Source: Charina bottae
Taxonomy: Eukaryota > Chordata > Lepidosauria > Squamata > Charinaidae
Length of the DNA stretch: 64,000 nt
Direction: 5' to 3'
NCBI GenBank assembly: GCA_023362775.1
Contig: JALMGJ010000005.1
Location: forward strand, 65,974,463-66,038,462
Positions 33,456-45,920 of this stretch are shown piece by piece. Position 1 is the first letter of the stretch. Each line of letters opens with the position of its first letter. The translations under genes were made by a program, and so were the position numbers. Under the pieces are notes generated by a model. The model had not been told where the DNA came from. It did not search any database and was given only the letters and a program-made list of their open reading frames with translations.

Positions 33456-34410
33456 ACCAGCAAGATGTTGCTTACTTTCTTAAAAAATCAGGGCTGTTCT
33501 ATATAAATCTCACAGAAGTTGGTTCTTTTTATGATAGTTAGGTTTTCACAACAGAGATTCTAGCAGCAAATACTTTTCCCCCCCCACTGAGCTATAGTTA
33601 AGAGAACAATGTAGTTTTTAAATATATTCAAATGAAACAAATAGTTAACAATTGCTGCCTGAAACTAAATGGACAATCATTTTCTCTTCCTCCAATCTTC
33701 ATGAGAAGACCTAGCCCTCCTGGTGGAAAATTTAAAAGTTCAACTTATATAATTGTGTCCCTATGTTAGAATTTTTCAGCCAATTTAAGAGGGTTGCTTT
33801 ATTCAGGAGAATCACCCTATTTTTCCAGCTTAGATAACTGGAAAATGCATTGCAAAGTGAAAAAGTTATAATGCAATATTTATTTACAGATAACTATAAA
33901 CATCATATTGAAGTCAAAAACAGCAGCCCAATTTCTATTGACACAGACCCAGTTTCTAGCCTCCTACATTCCAAAAGGAAACCATTTTTCTTAGCATCTA
34001 TTATTCACAATTCTTTTAAAAAAGCAAATTAGGACAGGTTTCTATGTTTATTTAACAACCACAAGGCCAGAATTCTAGGTCAAACAAATTTCACTTTTCC
34101 TTTACCTTCTGTCACTCAACTGCTGTTTTCTAGCTCATGGTAACTTTTTGAAATAACTTTGCTCTTTGCAGCACATTTTTAAATCCTTAAAAAAAATAGA
34201 ATGAGACACAGCGGTTTTGGCAGTCAGAATGTTCAGGAGACCCATAATTGCTCACATTTGTTTGGGAGCTTGAAATTTGAACAATTGTATTTTTTTTTTT
34301 TACAATAGTGATGAACGATGGCGGTATCAGCCTTTAAAAGTTTGTGCATTGTCCCCTCAAGGGAGTGGGATGGGTCTGGCTGTCACTTCATTTGAAAAGC
34401 ATTCTCTATA
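33456..34410. other. AT-rich unique DNA
   Basis: No gene or element recognised. Confidence 0.5.
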
Positions 34411-34660
34411 ACGCTCACCAAATTATAGACTTGGAAGCAGTCATTTCGACCACTGAGTTCAACTCCTGTTCCATACAGGAATGGAAATATCCATGACAGA
34501 TGGCTTCCAGCCTCTGCTTGAACACATCCACTGAAGGGGAACCCACTACCTCACTGAGTAATTTGTTCCACTGTTGCACTGCCCTGCTGGGAAATTTTTC
34601 TTGATATTCAACCAGAATCAGCTTTGCTGTAAGTTAAATCCTTCATTCCATGCCCTGCCT
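34411..34660 (-). mobile_element. CR1 LINE 3' fragment
   Basis: The plus strand reads like the complement of a reptile CR1 3' region: 'TATAGACTTGGAAGCAGTCA', 'CATGACAGATGGCTTCCAGC', 'CTCTGCTTGAACACATCCA', 'TTTGTTCCACTGTTGCACTG', 'AAATTTTTCTTGATATTCA'. Moderately diverged, with no open frame. It directly abuts the Bov-B at 34.66 kb. Confidence 0.75.
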
Positions 34661-34663
34661 TTG

Positions 34664-36165
34664 GAGGGAATAATGTGAGAGCAAATGTGTTACATTCTGG
34701 AAGCCCTGGAGCAGGAAACATTAAGCTATTGTTTAAAATCCTAAAAGATGATGCTGTTAAAGTGCTGCACTCAATATGCCAACAAATTTGGAAAACTCAA
34801 CAGTGGCCACAGGATTGGAAAAGGTCAGTTTACATTCCAATTCCAAAGAAAGGCAATGCCAAAGAATGTTCAAACTACCGTACAATTGCGCTCATTTCAC
34901 ATGCCAGCAAGGTTATGCTCAAAATCCTACAAGCTAGGCTTCAGCAGCATGTGAACCGAGAACTACCAGAAGTGCAAGCTGGGTTTCGAAGAGGCAGAGG
35001 AACTAGAGATCAGATTGCCAACATTCGCTGGATCATGGAAAAAGCAAGAGAGTTCCAGAAAAACATCTACTTCTGCTTCATTGACTACGCTAAAGCCTTT
35101 GATTGTGTGGATCACAACAAACTGTGGCAAATTCTTAAAGAGATGGGAGTACCAGACCACCTTACCTGTCTCCTGAGAAACCTGTATGTGGGTCAAGAAG
35201 CAACAGTTAGAACCGGACATGGAACAACCGACTGGTTCAAAATTGGGAAAGGAGTACGACAAGGCTGTATATTATCACCCTGCTTATTTAACTTATATGC
35301 AGAGTACATCATGAGAAATGCCGGGCTGGATGAATCACAAGCCGGAGTTAAGATTGCCGGGAAAAATATCAACAACCTCAGATATGCAGACGATACCACC
35401 CTAATGGCAGAAAGTGAAGAGGAACTAAAGAGCCTCTTGATGAGGGTGAAAGAGGAGAGTGCAAAAGCTGGCTTGAAACTCAACATTAAAAAAACCCAGA
35501 TCATGGCATCTGGTCCCATCACTTCCTGGCAAATAGAAGGGGAAGAAATGGAAGCAGTGACAGATTTTATTTTCTTGGGCTCCAAGATCACCGCAGACGG
35601 TGACTGCAGCCATGAAATTAAAAGACGCTTGCTCCTTGGAAGGAAAGCTATGGCAAACCTAGACAGCATATTAAAAAGCAGAGACATCACCTTGCCGACA
35701 AAGGTCCGTATAGTTAAAGCTATGGTTTTTCCAGTAGCAATGTATGGCTGTGAGAGTTGGACTATAAGGAAGGCTGAGCGCTGAAGAATTGATGCTTTCG
35801 AGCTGTGGTGCTGGAGAAGACTCTTGAGAGTCCCTTGGACTGCAAGGAGGTCAAACCAGTCAATCCTAAAGGAAATCAACCCTGACTGCTCATTGGAAGG
35901 ACAGATGCTGAAGCTGAAGCTCAAATACTTTGGCCACCTAATGAGAAGAGAGGACTCACTGGAAAAGACCCTGATGCTGGGAAAGACTGAGGGCAAAAGG
36001 AGAAGGGGACGGCAGAGGATGAGATGGTTAGATAGCATCACCGATGTAATGAACATGAATTTGAGTAAACTCCGAGAGACAGTGGAGGACAGGAAGGCCT
36101 GGCGTGCTATGGTCCATGAGGTCACGAAGAGTCGGACACGACTAAACGACTGAACAACAACATAA
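34664..36165 (+). mobile_element. Bov-B (RTE clade) LINE, 5'-truncated
   Basis: The RT and C-terminal domain are followed by the Bov-B 3' terminus (AGAGTCGGACACGACTAAAC, GACTGAACAACAACA). The endonuclease half is missing. A single nonsense codon breaks an otherwise open frame, so the copy is young. Its 3' text is reused by the SINEs in this window. No target duplication was found at the 34.66 kb edge. Confidence 0.93.
34675..36153 (+). pseudogene. Bov-B reverse transcriptase, one nonsense codon
   Basis: The frame runs 369 codons to TGA at 35782-35784 and continues in the same frame to 36153. Visible blocks are VYIPIPKKGNAKECSNYRTI (RT1), EVQAGFRRGRGTRDQIANIR, CFIDYAKAFDCVDH, GVRQGCILSPCLFNLY, catalytic LRYADDTTLMAE, and FIFLGSKITADGDC. 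After the stop come LLRVPWTARRSNQSI, YFGHLMRREDSLEKTLML and AWRAMVHEVTKSRTRLND. The stop lies in GAGCGCTGAAGA, where C-to-T change of a CGA arginine codon would explain it (CpG decay). The N-terminal APE endonuclease is absent. Not functional as it stands. Confidence 0.93.
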
Positions 36166-37400
36166 AAAGAATCCTTTTTCTTTTCTTTTCTTTTTTTTGG
36201 TACAGTTAAAAGCAAAACACTCTCAAACAGTATAGGAGGATTAAAAAAAAAAACACTTGCTTTTTAAAATCTTTTAGAGCCCCAGGAACAGATGAGTTAA
36301 TTTTTGCAAACTGTCACTGAAGATAAGCTATAGTATTTGGCAGCAATAGAGTCTGTATGGCAATCAGTGGAGTTGTTGCCTTTAACTAAGTATCTGTTTT
36401 TGCTGTCATCTGTGATTATCCATTTGAAAGGAAAAAGATCACCATGAAAGAGGAGCAAATTCCAGGAGGACATTTCTTTGGAGCACACCTTGGACCACAG
36501 GTGAGGCATATTTGGCTGATAAAGAGCCAAGTTCATTCAAACTTGCTGATACTTAGCAAGAGCTTTTAGGGATAAGTTAAAGGAAGTTAAGGGAAAATGA
36601 GGACTTTCATTTATTTTCAAAGCATACAAGGAATCATTAACATTGTCAAATGAAAAAAGCAGGTCACATACCGCTTGAAGTTGAACTGGAAAATTAAAAT
36701 GATTCCCTTTTAGTTATGTTTTGCCAACTAGAAAGAAAATCTGTATGGCTCTTGAACTGTATGGTCTCAGCCTATAGCCAGGCTATTAAACATTTCAGAT
36801 TTCCTGAAAGGACTTTATTTTTAAGGAAGAGCTGACCTCCACTAGTCCTTACCCTGTTATGGTATATTGCTTTATGAATTCAGTTTAGACTTTCTGATTG
36901 ATACTGGTATTAGCAAGGAAAGGTATCCTTGCCAATATGCTAAGGAATGACTACTATGCAAGCTTGAAGCAGAATTCCAAGAGGAAGCTTTGGATTCAAT
37001 GGCAAAATTCCTTTCAATGGGGCTACCACATCTGGGCTGCAAAATTTGGACAACTACTAGATCAAAGCAAAGAGTCGAGTCTTTTCTGTCTCTTTGCTGC
37101 CGTTTAGTGCTCATACATATTTTTGTAGTCCAGATACAGCAGCCATAACTTCAGAAAGAGTGGGAGCACCAACCAATGTGGCATCTTCTGCAGCTCCCTG
37201 TATCAGCTGTGTGTTTTCTCAGAATCACAGGGTTGCCCTTTGCAGCTGTCATGCAGTCCCATGAAAAGATGAGTTTGGTTTAAAGAGTTGCAGACAGATG
37301 CTACATTTGCTTCAGATGTGGTCCATAATACTCTTTCCCTTCGAATCGAAAGCATTGTGAAGTCCTAATATGCAGTACATGCTTAAATTGTTTTAATATA
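36166..37400. other. unique DNA, poly-T/poly-A tracts
   Basis: TTTTC repeats lie near 36177-36198. No gene or element recognised. Confidence 0.55.
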
Positions 37401-37555
37401 CATTAAATGCATGAGCTGCACTGGCTCCCAGTTGCTTTCTGGGTGCAATTCAAAGTGCTGGTTATCATCTTTAAAGCCCTCCATGGCACATGGACAGGTT
37501 GCTTGTGGGACTGCCTCTCCCTGGAGGTATCTACCCCATCCTACTAGGTTAGATA

Positions 37556-37885
37556 TTAGGGGCATGGTGGCTCAGTGGGCAAGACGCCAGGCTTGTCGAT
37601 CGGAAGATCACAAGTTCGGAGGTTCGAATCCCTAGCCCCGCGTGACAGAGTGAGCTCCCGCACTTGCCCCAGCTCTTGCCAACCTAGCAATTCAAAAGCA
37701 TGCAAATGCAAGTAGATTAATAGGTACCACTTCAGTGGGTAGGTAACAGCATTCTGTGTGCATCATGCCAGCCACATGACCGTGGAAGCGTCTTTGGACA
37801 ACGCTGGATCTTCAGCTAACAAATGGAGATGAGCACCGGCCCCTAGAGTCGGACACGACTGCACAAATTTCTGGGGGAGCCTTTT
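37556..37885 (+). mobile_element. full-length tRNA-headed SINE, 14-bp TSD
   Basis: The head GGGGCATGGTGGCTCAGTGG has an A box. GGTTCGAATCC (about 37620) is a perfect B box. The shared body follows, and the tail ends in AGAGTCGGACACGACTGCAC like Bov-B. Target duplication TACTAGGTTAGATA at 37542-37555 and 37886-37899 is perfect over 14 bp. This is the cleanest copy of the family in the window and the one in the sense orientation. Confidence 0.95.
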
Positions 37886-38200
37886 TACTAGGTTAGATAG
37901 GGTGGGTGTTTTCCAGGTCCCCTCCCTTACTACCTAATGGGACTGTGGAGGTGCACCTTCTCAGTGGCTGCCCCAGCCCTTTGGAATAGGAATCCCTACC
38001 CTTTTCACCTTCCAGAGGGCCGTGAAGACCTGGTTCCTCCCCCAGGCATTGGGTTAGGATGGGGTTGAGCTGGGAGGCTGTTCAGTTTGGTGCCTGGGGG
38101 GAAGGTTACTTCTGTTTTAAGCTGTGTTTTTATGTTTTTATGGATTGTTGTGAACCACCTAGAATCATTATATGAGATACTGTACATGGCCATAAAAGCC

Positions 38201-38253
<53 letters not shown>
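38201..38253 (+). repeat. (AAGT)n tail-derived microsatellite
   Basis: About 13 AAGT units follow the L2 3' end directly, so it probably grew from the LINE tail. Confidence 0.95.
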
Positions 38254-38255
<2 letters not shown>

Positions 38256-38639
38256 TACCTTTTTTCCAATTAACTTAGGTGTGTAGCTATGACTGGAGAA
38301 AGGATTAGGATTTCAAATAGTTTCTAAGAGGTGGCTCCTTTTCTTTTCTCTGTGATATCCTTAACTGCAGTTGATAGTGACCTGATTCTGCAAATTGTAG
38401 CTTGCTAAAAGTCAGAGAAGTTGATCATTTCTATGAATATTAGGGGTAGTGAGCGTGCAGATCCATATTAGAAAAATGAGTTTGGAAATGATTTCAGAGT
38501 GTAGTTTGGTGAATCTCTATCAACTGCATTTAAGAATATCACAGAGAAAAGAAAAGTGCCTTAGAGTGCTCCTCTCACATATGGACTGAGTTAGACTTTT
38601 TTCCCACTTTTGCCACTTGGATTTTATTCTGATTTTATA

Positions 38640-38783
38640 ATTATTAATAATTGTATATTCTATTTATATTTTATCCTTCTTGTTTTAATAAATTATCTTA
38701 TTGTAAACCACCCAGAGTCTGTCCCGAGGAGGGAGATGGGCGGTGATAGAAATTTGATAAATAAATAAATAAAATAAAAGGAG
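38640..38783 (+). mobile_element. L2 LINE 3' end
   Basis: 'TTGTAAACCACCCAGAGTCT' ... 'GGGAGATGGGCGGTGATAGA' with an AAAT tail. A different L2 subfamily from the 15.4 and 31.5 kb ends (GGTGATAGAAATTTG instead of GGGGAATAAATT). Confidence 0.85.
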
Positions 38784-40060
38784 TTGCCCTTTCATCTTGG
38801 AATTCAAGGCAAGAAATAAGAGTCTTAGAGAACCTGTCCTCTCTTTCCAATGCGAGTGTTCCCCTGCTGTCAATTAACCCCTTTCCTTTCTCAATAAATT
38901 TTACTTTAAGCTGGAAAGAAAGTGGCATATTGAAGAAAAAAGAGGTTTCACCCATTTTGCTCAAGCTGCCAGGAAAAAAAAGTCTGCAAATAAGTATTAT
39001 TATTTAAAGCAGATCAGTTCATAAAAGAAGATAAATGGATTGCTTCTGATGGCTGTGCAAAGCTTTGATGTGTGATCTCATTGAAGCTGCTCTACTAACC
39101 AGTATGGCACTTTCACTTACCAGATTAAAGCAAGTGTGTATTTCTCTGGGGTTTCATGTCTGTCCTCCACAGCTGAAGCATGATCCTAGGAAAAGGCACG
39201 TTTCCATGTTTGCTTTGCCCACAGGTCTAGAGTGTGCCTATGTGCACCTCAAAGAACTATTTTCCGTTCAAATCCGAAATGCCTCACAGTCTTATTGATT
39301 ATCATTCAAAAAGAAAATCAGTTTTTGAGTAGTTATAAAGAACTGATCTAGCAGCATCTTTCTCCCTCACACTTGTGCAAATCAATGCTTCACCTGTGGA
39401 GACAAACGCTATTGTAATCACATGTTTTTTTTCTCTATTGGCTCAGAGGAAGGTGACTAAATGTGGTGTATTCCAGCTTAATTCTATTTAAAAAAGAAAT
39501 GTTCTTCACTAACAGTGGCATATTGGTTTCCTTTGTTTGGACACCATCTTCTCCGTATGTAAAGATTGGATTTTGGCAAAAAAATAAGAAAGAAACAAAG
39601 CCAAACATCTTGAGGATGTAGGTAGCTTCCAGCAGATGATGCGGCTAGTTAGAGCTGATTGAAAAGGCTGCTGTGAATTTGTTAGGCACCATTCTGTGAA
39701 CGGACACTACAACAGTATGCTAGAGCTATAATTCTCAGAAAGAAGAAGTTAAATATTTCTAGCAAATAGAGAGGTAGTTGGAGAAAAATTAATCAATGAA
39801 TATCCATGTCTTGAAGTGAGAAAATAAAACGGTCTCACCAGTTTTAAATTTGACTTGGGCAAATAAAAATAGCAGCAAACATCCAAAGATTTCAGGACAT
39901 TTTTCTGCTGCTGTATGCAGAAAAAAGAAGGTTATATCTTTAGACTGGCAATGGATGATAAAATAAATGATATGCAAAACTGCTTCTATATCTCAACAAG
40001 ATAGATTGATTCAGTCCAACTCAGAACATATGATCCTTAACTCTGCAATCCTACATATAT
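38784..40060. other. AT-rich unique DNA
   Basis: No gene or element recognised. Confidence 0.55.
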
Positions 40061-40064
40061 CATT

Positions 40065-40066
40065 CT

Positions 40067-40097
<31 letters not shown>

Positions 40098-40150
40098 CGT
40101 CCGTCCATCCATCCATCCATCCATCCATCCATCCATCCATCCATCCATCA
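40065..40150. repeat. compound (CTGT)n(CCGT)n(CCAT)n microsatellite
   Basis: Three successive tetranucleotide arrays differ from each other stepwise by one base. The array directly precedes a minus-strand SINE, so it sits at that SINE's 3' tail. Confidence 0.97.
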
Positions 40151-40151
40151 T

Positions 40152-40358
40152 CTATCTTATAACTCAAGGCAGTGAACATACCTAATACTCCTGCCTCCTA
40201 TTTTCCCCACAACAACAATCTTGTGAGATGAGTTGGGCTGAGAGAAAGTGACTGGCTCAAAGTCAACCAGTCAGCTTTCATGCCTAAGGGAGCCCTAGAA
40301 CTCACTGTCTCCTGGTATCTAGGCCAGCACCTTAACCACTACACCAAACTGTCTCTCA
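40152..40358 (-). mobile_element. Sauria-type SINE with L2-like tail
   Basis: Minus strand: head GAGAGACAGTTTGGTGTAGT, A box GTGTAGTGGTTA, B-box-like GAGTTCTAGGGC, then the GCTGGTTGACTTTGAGCCAG core. The end is GGTATGTTCACTGCCTTGAG with no Bov-B text. The tail runs into the compound microsatellite. Confidence 0.85.
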
Positions 40359-40748
40359 TGTGCATATCCTTATATATCAAAAACATATTTTGTTTGATTT
40401 AAGCTGTTTCAATACTGTTTGATTTCAACTGATCATATTCTGTCATTACTGAACTTTCAAAACCTTTATTCTAGGTTTCCCTACACTCTTGAACTTATAA
40501 GTTTGTATATTCTAACAACCAGCTATATGTAGCTCTTATATTATTTGGTAAAGAACATGTAAAATACTCTAATGCTACTTGGGGTTCTCAAGCACTTCAG
40601 ACAATTAGCTCATTTCTGGCTGACAAAAGGTGTTTTAAACTGAAAATATATGCTTTTGCAATTCATGAAATGATACACAAATTATCATTTAATTCTGTTA
40701 ATTGATCTTAGATGCTGTATGTACTCTATACTCCACTCAGAATAAAAG

Positions 40749-41080
40749 GTAAAAGGTAAAGGTTCCCCCGCACAGTCATATCTGACTCTAGGGGCCGGTG
40801 CTCATCTCTGTTTGTTAGCTGAAGAGCCAGCGTTGTCCAAAGATGCTTCCACAGTCATGCGGCCAGCATGATGCACGCAGAACGCTGTTACCTCCCCACT
40901 GAAGTGGTACCTATTTATATACTTGCATTTGCATGCTTTCAAATTGCTAGGTTGGCAAGAGCTGGGGCTAGTGCGGGAGCTCAATCTGTCATGCAGGGCT
41001 AGGGTCTTGAACCTCTGAACTTGTGACCTTCCGATCGACAAGCCTGGCATCTTAAACGCTGAGCTATCACGCCCCCTTAT
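40749..41080 (-). mobile_element. tRNA-headed squamate SINE, Bov-B-type tail
   Basis: The same family as 37556-37885 in the opposite direction, with head at 41080. Flanks AGAATAAAAG (40739-40748) and AGAGTAAAAG (41081-41090) form a 10-bp duplication with one mismatch. The tail ends in the complement of GTCATATCTGACTCTAGGGG. Confidence 0.92.
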
Positions 41081-41344
41081 AGAGTAAAAGAGTTACATTC
41101 TAATTTCTCTATAATGATTCCGCCATAATGCTAATTCAGCATGGTCATAAAGAATCAAACTTAAGTTCTACCCATCGAAGAGTAATAAATATATTTGATT
41201 GAACCCCATACCTCCTTATTAGCTAACACAGTATGAGTGAGAAATTGTATTTCCCATGAATGATACAGTAGATGCTAATAGCTTCCAACTTGGTGTCAAA
41301 TATGCTGATTGCAAGTTATCCTATTCTTTGAGAAAAAAATGATA

Positions 41345-41440
41345 TGCTTTATTTTATTTTATTTATTTATAATTCGATTTATATTCACCACTCCATCTCC
41401 CCCTAGGGGGACTCTGGGCGGTTTACAAAAATGCTATAAA
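41345..41440 (-). mobile_element. L2 LINE 3' end fragment
   Basis: Complement of GTAAACCGCCCAGAGTCCCC ... GGGGGAGATGGAGTGG followed by an ATAAAT-type tail. About 70 bp of element. Confidence 0.7.
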
Positions 41441-43485
41441 CATAGATGAAAATCTCCTTCTTTTGCAATTGAAGCTTCCTACCATTAAATGTAAGGAAAG
41501 AGCTTCACAAAATAAACATCTGAAACACTGCATCAAATTTGGAAAAGCACACCTTAGGAATGTATAAGGGACTTCCACATATTGTATGAGTTACACATGA
41601 CAAATATTCATTTTTAAAATATTTATCTTACTCCAGATACACAACCTAAATGAGGCCCATCTACAGTATACTAATCTGTTCCTCTTTCTATTAACGATAC
41701 ATTTAAATTAAGTTTAATCATCTGAGATATATCTCTAAGAACTCTCAGCCTAATATAAGTTATTGCCTTTGGATACCATCAAAACTGTTCAGAGAAAGCT
41801 AATTTTGATAATGTAGTAGCCTCAAAGGTATCACTTCAGATTTACAGCAATTTATATTATAGCCAGAAAAGGCATCCAAGTATTAATTTTACTAATTTGG
41901 AATGGAAGACTCAGGTTTGTCATAAGTACTGCGGCTATGCATGTCTTGAACATAATTCGTAGAAGTGCTTCAGAGGGGCTGAAGCACTACTTTTGAATCA
42001 TTTTCAAAGCATGCTAAGCCTTTTGAAATCCATTCTCCACAGCAAGCTTGCAGACAAGGTGCCTGGCAGGCAGGCAGCCCATGGGAAGTTGTCCCTCCGA
42101 CCTGCTGGGCAAGGTCAGAAACAATATGCAGACATCAGTGTGGCTTTTGGCTGAGAGGCAAATGGACAAAAAGAAAAAAAGAAGGAAAGAAAGGGACTCA
42201 TAAGAAAATTTGATGCAAAAATGTTCCTTTCAGCATTCCCTCACTTCAGTTTCATTCATTTTATTGTATTTTTATGTAAGTTATTCAGTTGTATGGCACC
42301 CAGAATCTGTCAGGATTGGAGCTAAATCCTGATATTTATTTCTAAGAGTCCCTCTGGAAACTGCTTAATCATAAGGAGTAACATTTGCCAGGATTTGGTG
42401 AGTGATAATACTGTATGTCGATATGCTGAAGCTTTCACAAGACTAATTCACCACTTTACAAATGTCATTGCTTGTAAAGGGTAGAATATAAGAACTGTTA
42501 TGCAACATCACCAGACCAATTATTCAGTTAGGGCATTTTGTTCTTTGCTGGTATCGTCCGTTTAGATGTCTTCTGCCTTAATAAGTAATCTACATGTAAG
42601 CACGTGAAGTAAAAATAAATAAATATGGTTTTCAGAACACTCATGCTGCTCAATAAGTAAGAATGGTAATTTCATGGGAGGCAAAATGCTGATTTTTTTT
42701 CCCAAATCTAATGCTTGAAGGCGGTACATGGATATGGTGGTTTATATATATATATTTTGTGATGGTACATTATTTGGGGCATTGGTGTTCTAAAGCAGTA
42801 TAAGTAGACACAACATATAGTGAGAACACATAGGCAGATTTGGCATGTTAACTCCATTTGCTTTAACAGAATGTCCCCCTAAGTTGTATCCTGGTGATAC
42901 ATGTTTTCCATGTAGTAAGTTCTATGTTGATACATTGGACATATTCTGGTTTACTTACTATTTTCATTCTTCCACTGCCTTAATGTCATAAAAAGCACAT
43001 TAGTGTGATAAATCAGTATGGCACATGTGGGTTAAGAAGTACTTTTGAGATGCAATTTTGCAGAAACAATCTACACCCCATCATTTCAAAAAGAAACCAA
43101 GCCAAAATAGGTTGCTAAGAATCTGTAAGGAAAAGAATACTGATGTGATTAAAATGTTTAGCAAAATAATGCAACCTCAATTTGAATAATGATGGCAAAT
43201 CCTGTATTTTTGATTAATGAACATCTTGTCATATGTTATTTATTACTTCTGGTCCAAATCATAGTCCCTGCACACAGTTAGAGTAAATGGGTTGTGCACA
43301 AGGATTTTTGTAACGTACAATGTGCAGATGGAATTATTTCCTTCAAGCAACAGAGTAGGAGTGAAAATATATACCCCGCTACATAGTTCCATCCAGAGAA
43401 GAGCTTAATCATGACAAATCCTCTTGGACCATTCCTTCAAAGGTTTTGATCCCTAGCACAATATCCCACTAAATTGCTGCAATGC
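41441..43485. other. AT-rich unique DNA
   Basis: No gene or element recognised. A GCAGGCAGGCAG-like stretch occurs near 42065. Confidence 0.55.
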
Positions 43486-43599
43486 ATTGCATTGCATTGC
43501 ATTGCATTGCATTGCATTGCATTGCATTGCATTGCATTGCATTGCATTGCATTGCATTGCATTGCATTGCATTGCATTGCATTGCATTGCATTGCATTG
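43486..43599. repeat. (ATTGC)n pentanucleotide array, about 23 units
   Basis: A perfect 114-bp array with no substitution. Both strands read as open frames (…CIALH… and …MQCNA…) only because the unit lacks stop codons in these phases. Flanked by unique sequence, with no element tail next to it. Confidence 0.98.
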
Positions 43600-43869
43600 T
43601 TCCAAAATGTGCCAAAAAAGGAATGGGAGGTGGGAAATATGTCCCTAAAATGGCATTTTCTTCTCTCTTTCTTTTCTCAGATAGTGTAAGTTGCACATTC
43701 TAGAATGTGAAGTTTATCAGGCTTTCCATTTGAAAAAAGATTATATCCATTTTAAAGGGACTGTACAATCAAGATGTTAGGATATTATCATTTTTATAAG
43801 AATAAGACAAAATTACTTGAAATAATTTCATGAGACAGGTTTGCTTTTAGAGGGAAGGTCATCAAGAAT

Positions 43870-43982
43870 ACACACACACAGTCACACACACACACACACA
43901 TTCGGTTTTGCTTTATATTTTTTTCTCAAATACCTATCATCCATCCATCCATCCATCCATCCATCCATCCATCCATCCATCT
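43870..43982. repeat. (CA)n and (CATC)n microsatellites
   Basis: CA-rich array at 43870-43900 and about eleven CATC units at 43938-43982. Confidence 0.95.
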
Positions 43983-45907
43983 TTTCCTTTTTGCCTTTTC
44001 CTTTTTGCTTGAACATTTTGTTCAACCAAAAAAAGGGAAGAGAGGCTAGAAACTCCCAAAAAGTTCAGTAGATTTTTAGATCACATCCTTTTCAATAAAA
44101 AAAAACAGTATTTCAGAAATGACCATATTGTATTTATGTTGTTGGAGATTCAGTGAAACTAACACTTTATTTAAATATATTGTTTCACTTCAATGAGGAG
44201 CAATTACATGTATTAACTCAACTTGAGATTTATCTCAATCACATGGGAGCTGACTTTTGGACAGAGTAAATGAATGCATAATCAAAATACTTATTATTCA
44301 GCATTGGAAACACAAATATACATCTCCAACTATTTAGTGGTTTGCAGAATTAATTAATATAGATCAACCATGGATGACTATAATGAATCATGGCTTCAAT
44401 GTATCAATATATATACTGTATGTCTGCAAATAGATATTTCGTATGTTTTTGTTTTTGTAGTTTTTTTTCTTTTATAATTTTGGGTATTCTTCTTTTCTTC
44501 ACTTTTTGTATTTAGTTAATAAATAAAATGAAAAATGTTTGTGTAGATAGCAATATAGAAAGGCATTGGATTAATCAATAAATATCATGTTTTCAAGATG
44601 GTGCCTGCCCACACACACATGTCCAGCTGAATGTGCTTCTCTTGCAGTGCTCCTAAGCTATGGAACAATAGCTATGAAAATGTGCTTAGCCTCCATTTAG
44701 CCAGGCTTTTAAATGACAGGATGATTTCAATATTTTAAGGTAGCTGGGCATATTTTAATTATGCTTGTTTGTTTTACATATGCATTTATGTAGTTATGTT
44801 GAGAGTTACCCAGAATAACATCTGGATGACTGGGGGAGGGTTAATGCAAGTGAAAAGCAGCTCATGCAGCCAATCTTTATTTCCCCCCAGCACATGTAAA
44901 TTTCGGGGGAGGGCTGAACAACAGGGACTGTGTTACTCACATTGCAACGGGAGGAGAAATCTCATCAAATCCAGTGGAGGAATGATTTATCCAGTAGGTG
45001 AAGAGTTCTGAATATCAGAAGATCTCTGGTGAACAGCAACAGGAGACAGCTATGGGGGATTCACATAGACCTCTGAATGTTGATTATGAGCAGAAGATGC
45101 TTGCCTAGATAAATCTTTGGCTACATCCAGCAGTTTTCACTATTGCTACTATATTCAGTTCTTCATTGAGAGGAACCATCAACATTATTGCTTATTTGCT
45201 TGGATGTGCTGAGCATAACATGCAATTTTGTGCTTTGGGCCAAAATTGTTGTGATCTAGTCCATGGATATAGTGCCTATCCATAAAGCCATTCCTTCAGC
45301 TAGTGGGGATCTGTAGGGATTTCATTCTGAAGACATTTCAACAACATTATTAGTTTCTCAAATGGATATAACACTCTTCTCATGAGAGCTTTATTGCTTG
45401 TTGTCTAGGCTTATGTTCTCATTGCAATTATAAAGCAGAGAAACATCCTTCCTTGACATATAGATACACTTCAAATCTAGCTTTAAACATTGATTTTATT
45501 TTATTTGAATAAAGTCCTCTACCTCAAAGCTGCTTATTATGTATAACCAAAGTTCATTATTATAAAAGTGTTGCTGTTTGTATGCATTTCTATTTCAATT
45601 TAAAATCACATATCTTTTGCGTTATTATTTTCCTGCACTTTGTGGCAATCTTTTACTGCTGTTCTTTCTCTTCCATTTTCTGCATTTTAAAACCAAACCC
45701 TTAAAAGCAGGTCACAAGGGAGAGATCCTAGCTTTGAGCCTGGGTGAAAACTGAATTTCCCATGCTTTATCTATTGAATTTTTCTTCTCATTTTGCTTTT
45801 TGTTCTTGGGATTTCTTTTGCATTGGTCTCTTTACCCAGAGGAACTTGTGTTTAGCAGCTACAAAAGCAACTTTGGAACATCAAGCTGTAGAAAGATAGA
45901 CAACATG
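43983..45907. other. AT-rich unique DNA
   Basis: No gene or element recognised. Confidence 0.55.
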
Positions 45908-45920
45908 TGACAAAATATCA

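Larger units (their letters stand above)
37402..38257 (+). mobile_element. L2 LINE 3' part, split by a SINE
   Basis: The left piece (37405-37541) encodes text parallel to the L2 at 14.96-15.04 kb: 'LHWLPVAFWVQFKVLV-FKALHG' in translation against LHWLPVCFRVQFKVLV-FKALYG. After the SINE, coding-like text continues ('GAGGGCCGTGAAGACCTGGT' parallels the LKTWL region). It then reaches a 3'UTR and GTGAACCACCTAGAATCATT with an (AAGT)n tail. Older than the SINE and more diverged than the 11-15 kb copy. Confidence 0.8.

Noticed and set aside
35193..36215. 340-codon frame antisense to Bov-B
   Set aside because: It is the complement of a genuine RT coding sequence that explains the absence of stops.
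37556..37640. tRNA gene
   Set aside because: The A and B boxes belong to a SINE head. The body, tail and TSD show it is one insertion and not a functional tRNA.
43469..43703. Open frames reading CIALH or MQCNA repeats
   Set aside because: They are translations of the (ATTGC)n microsatellite, which lacks stops in these phases.
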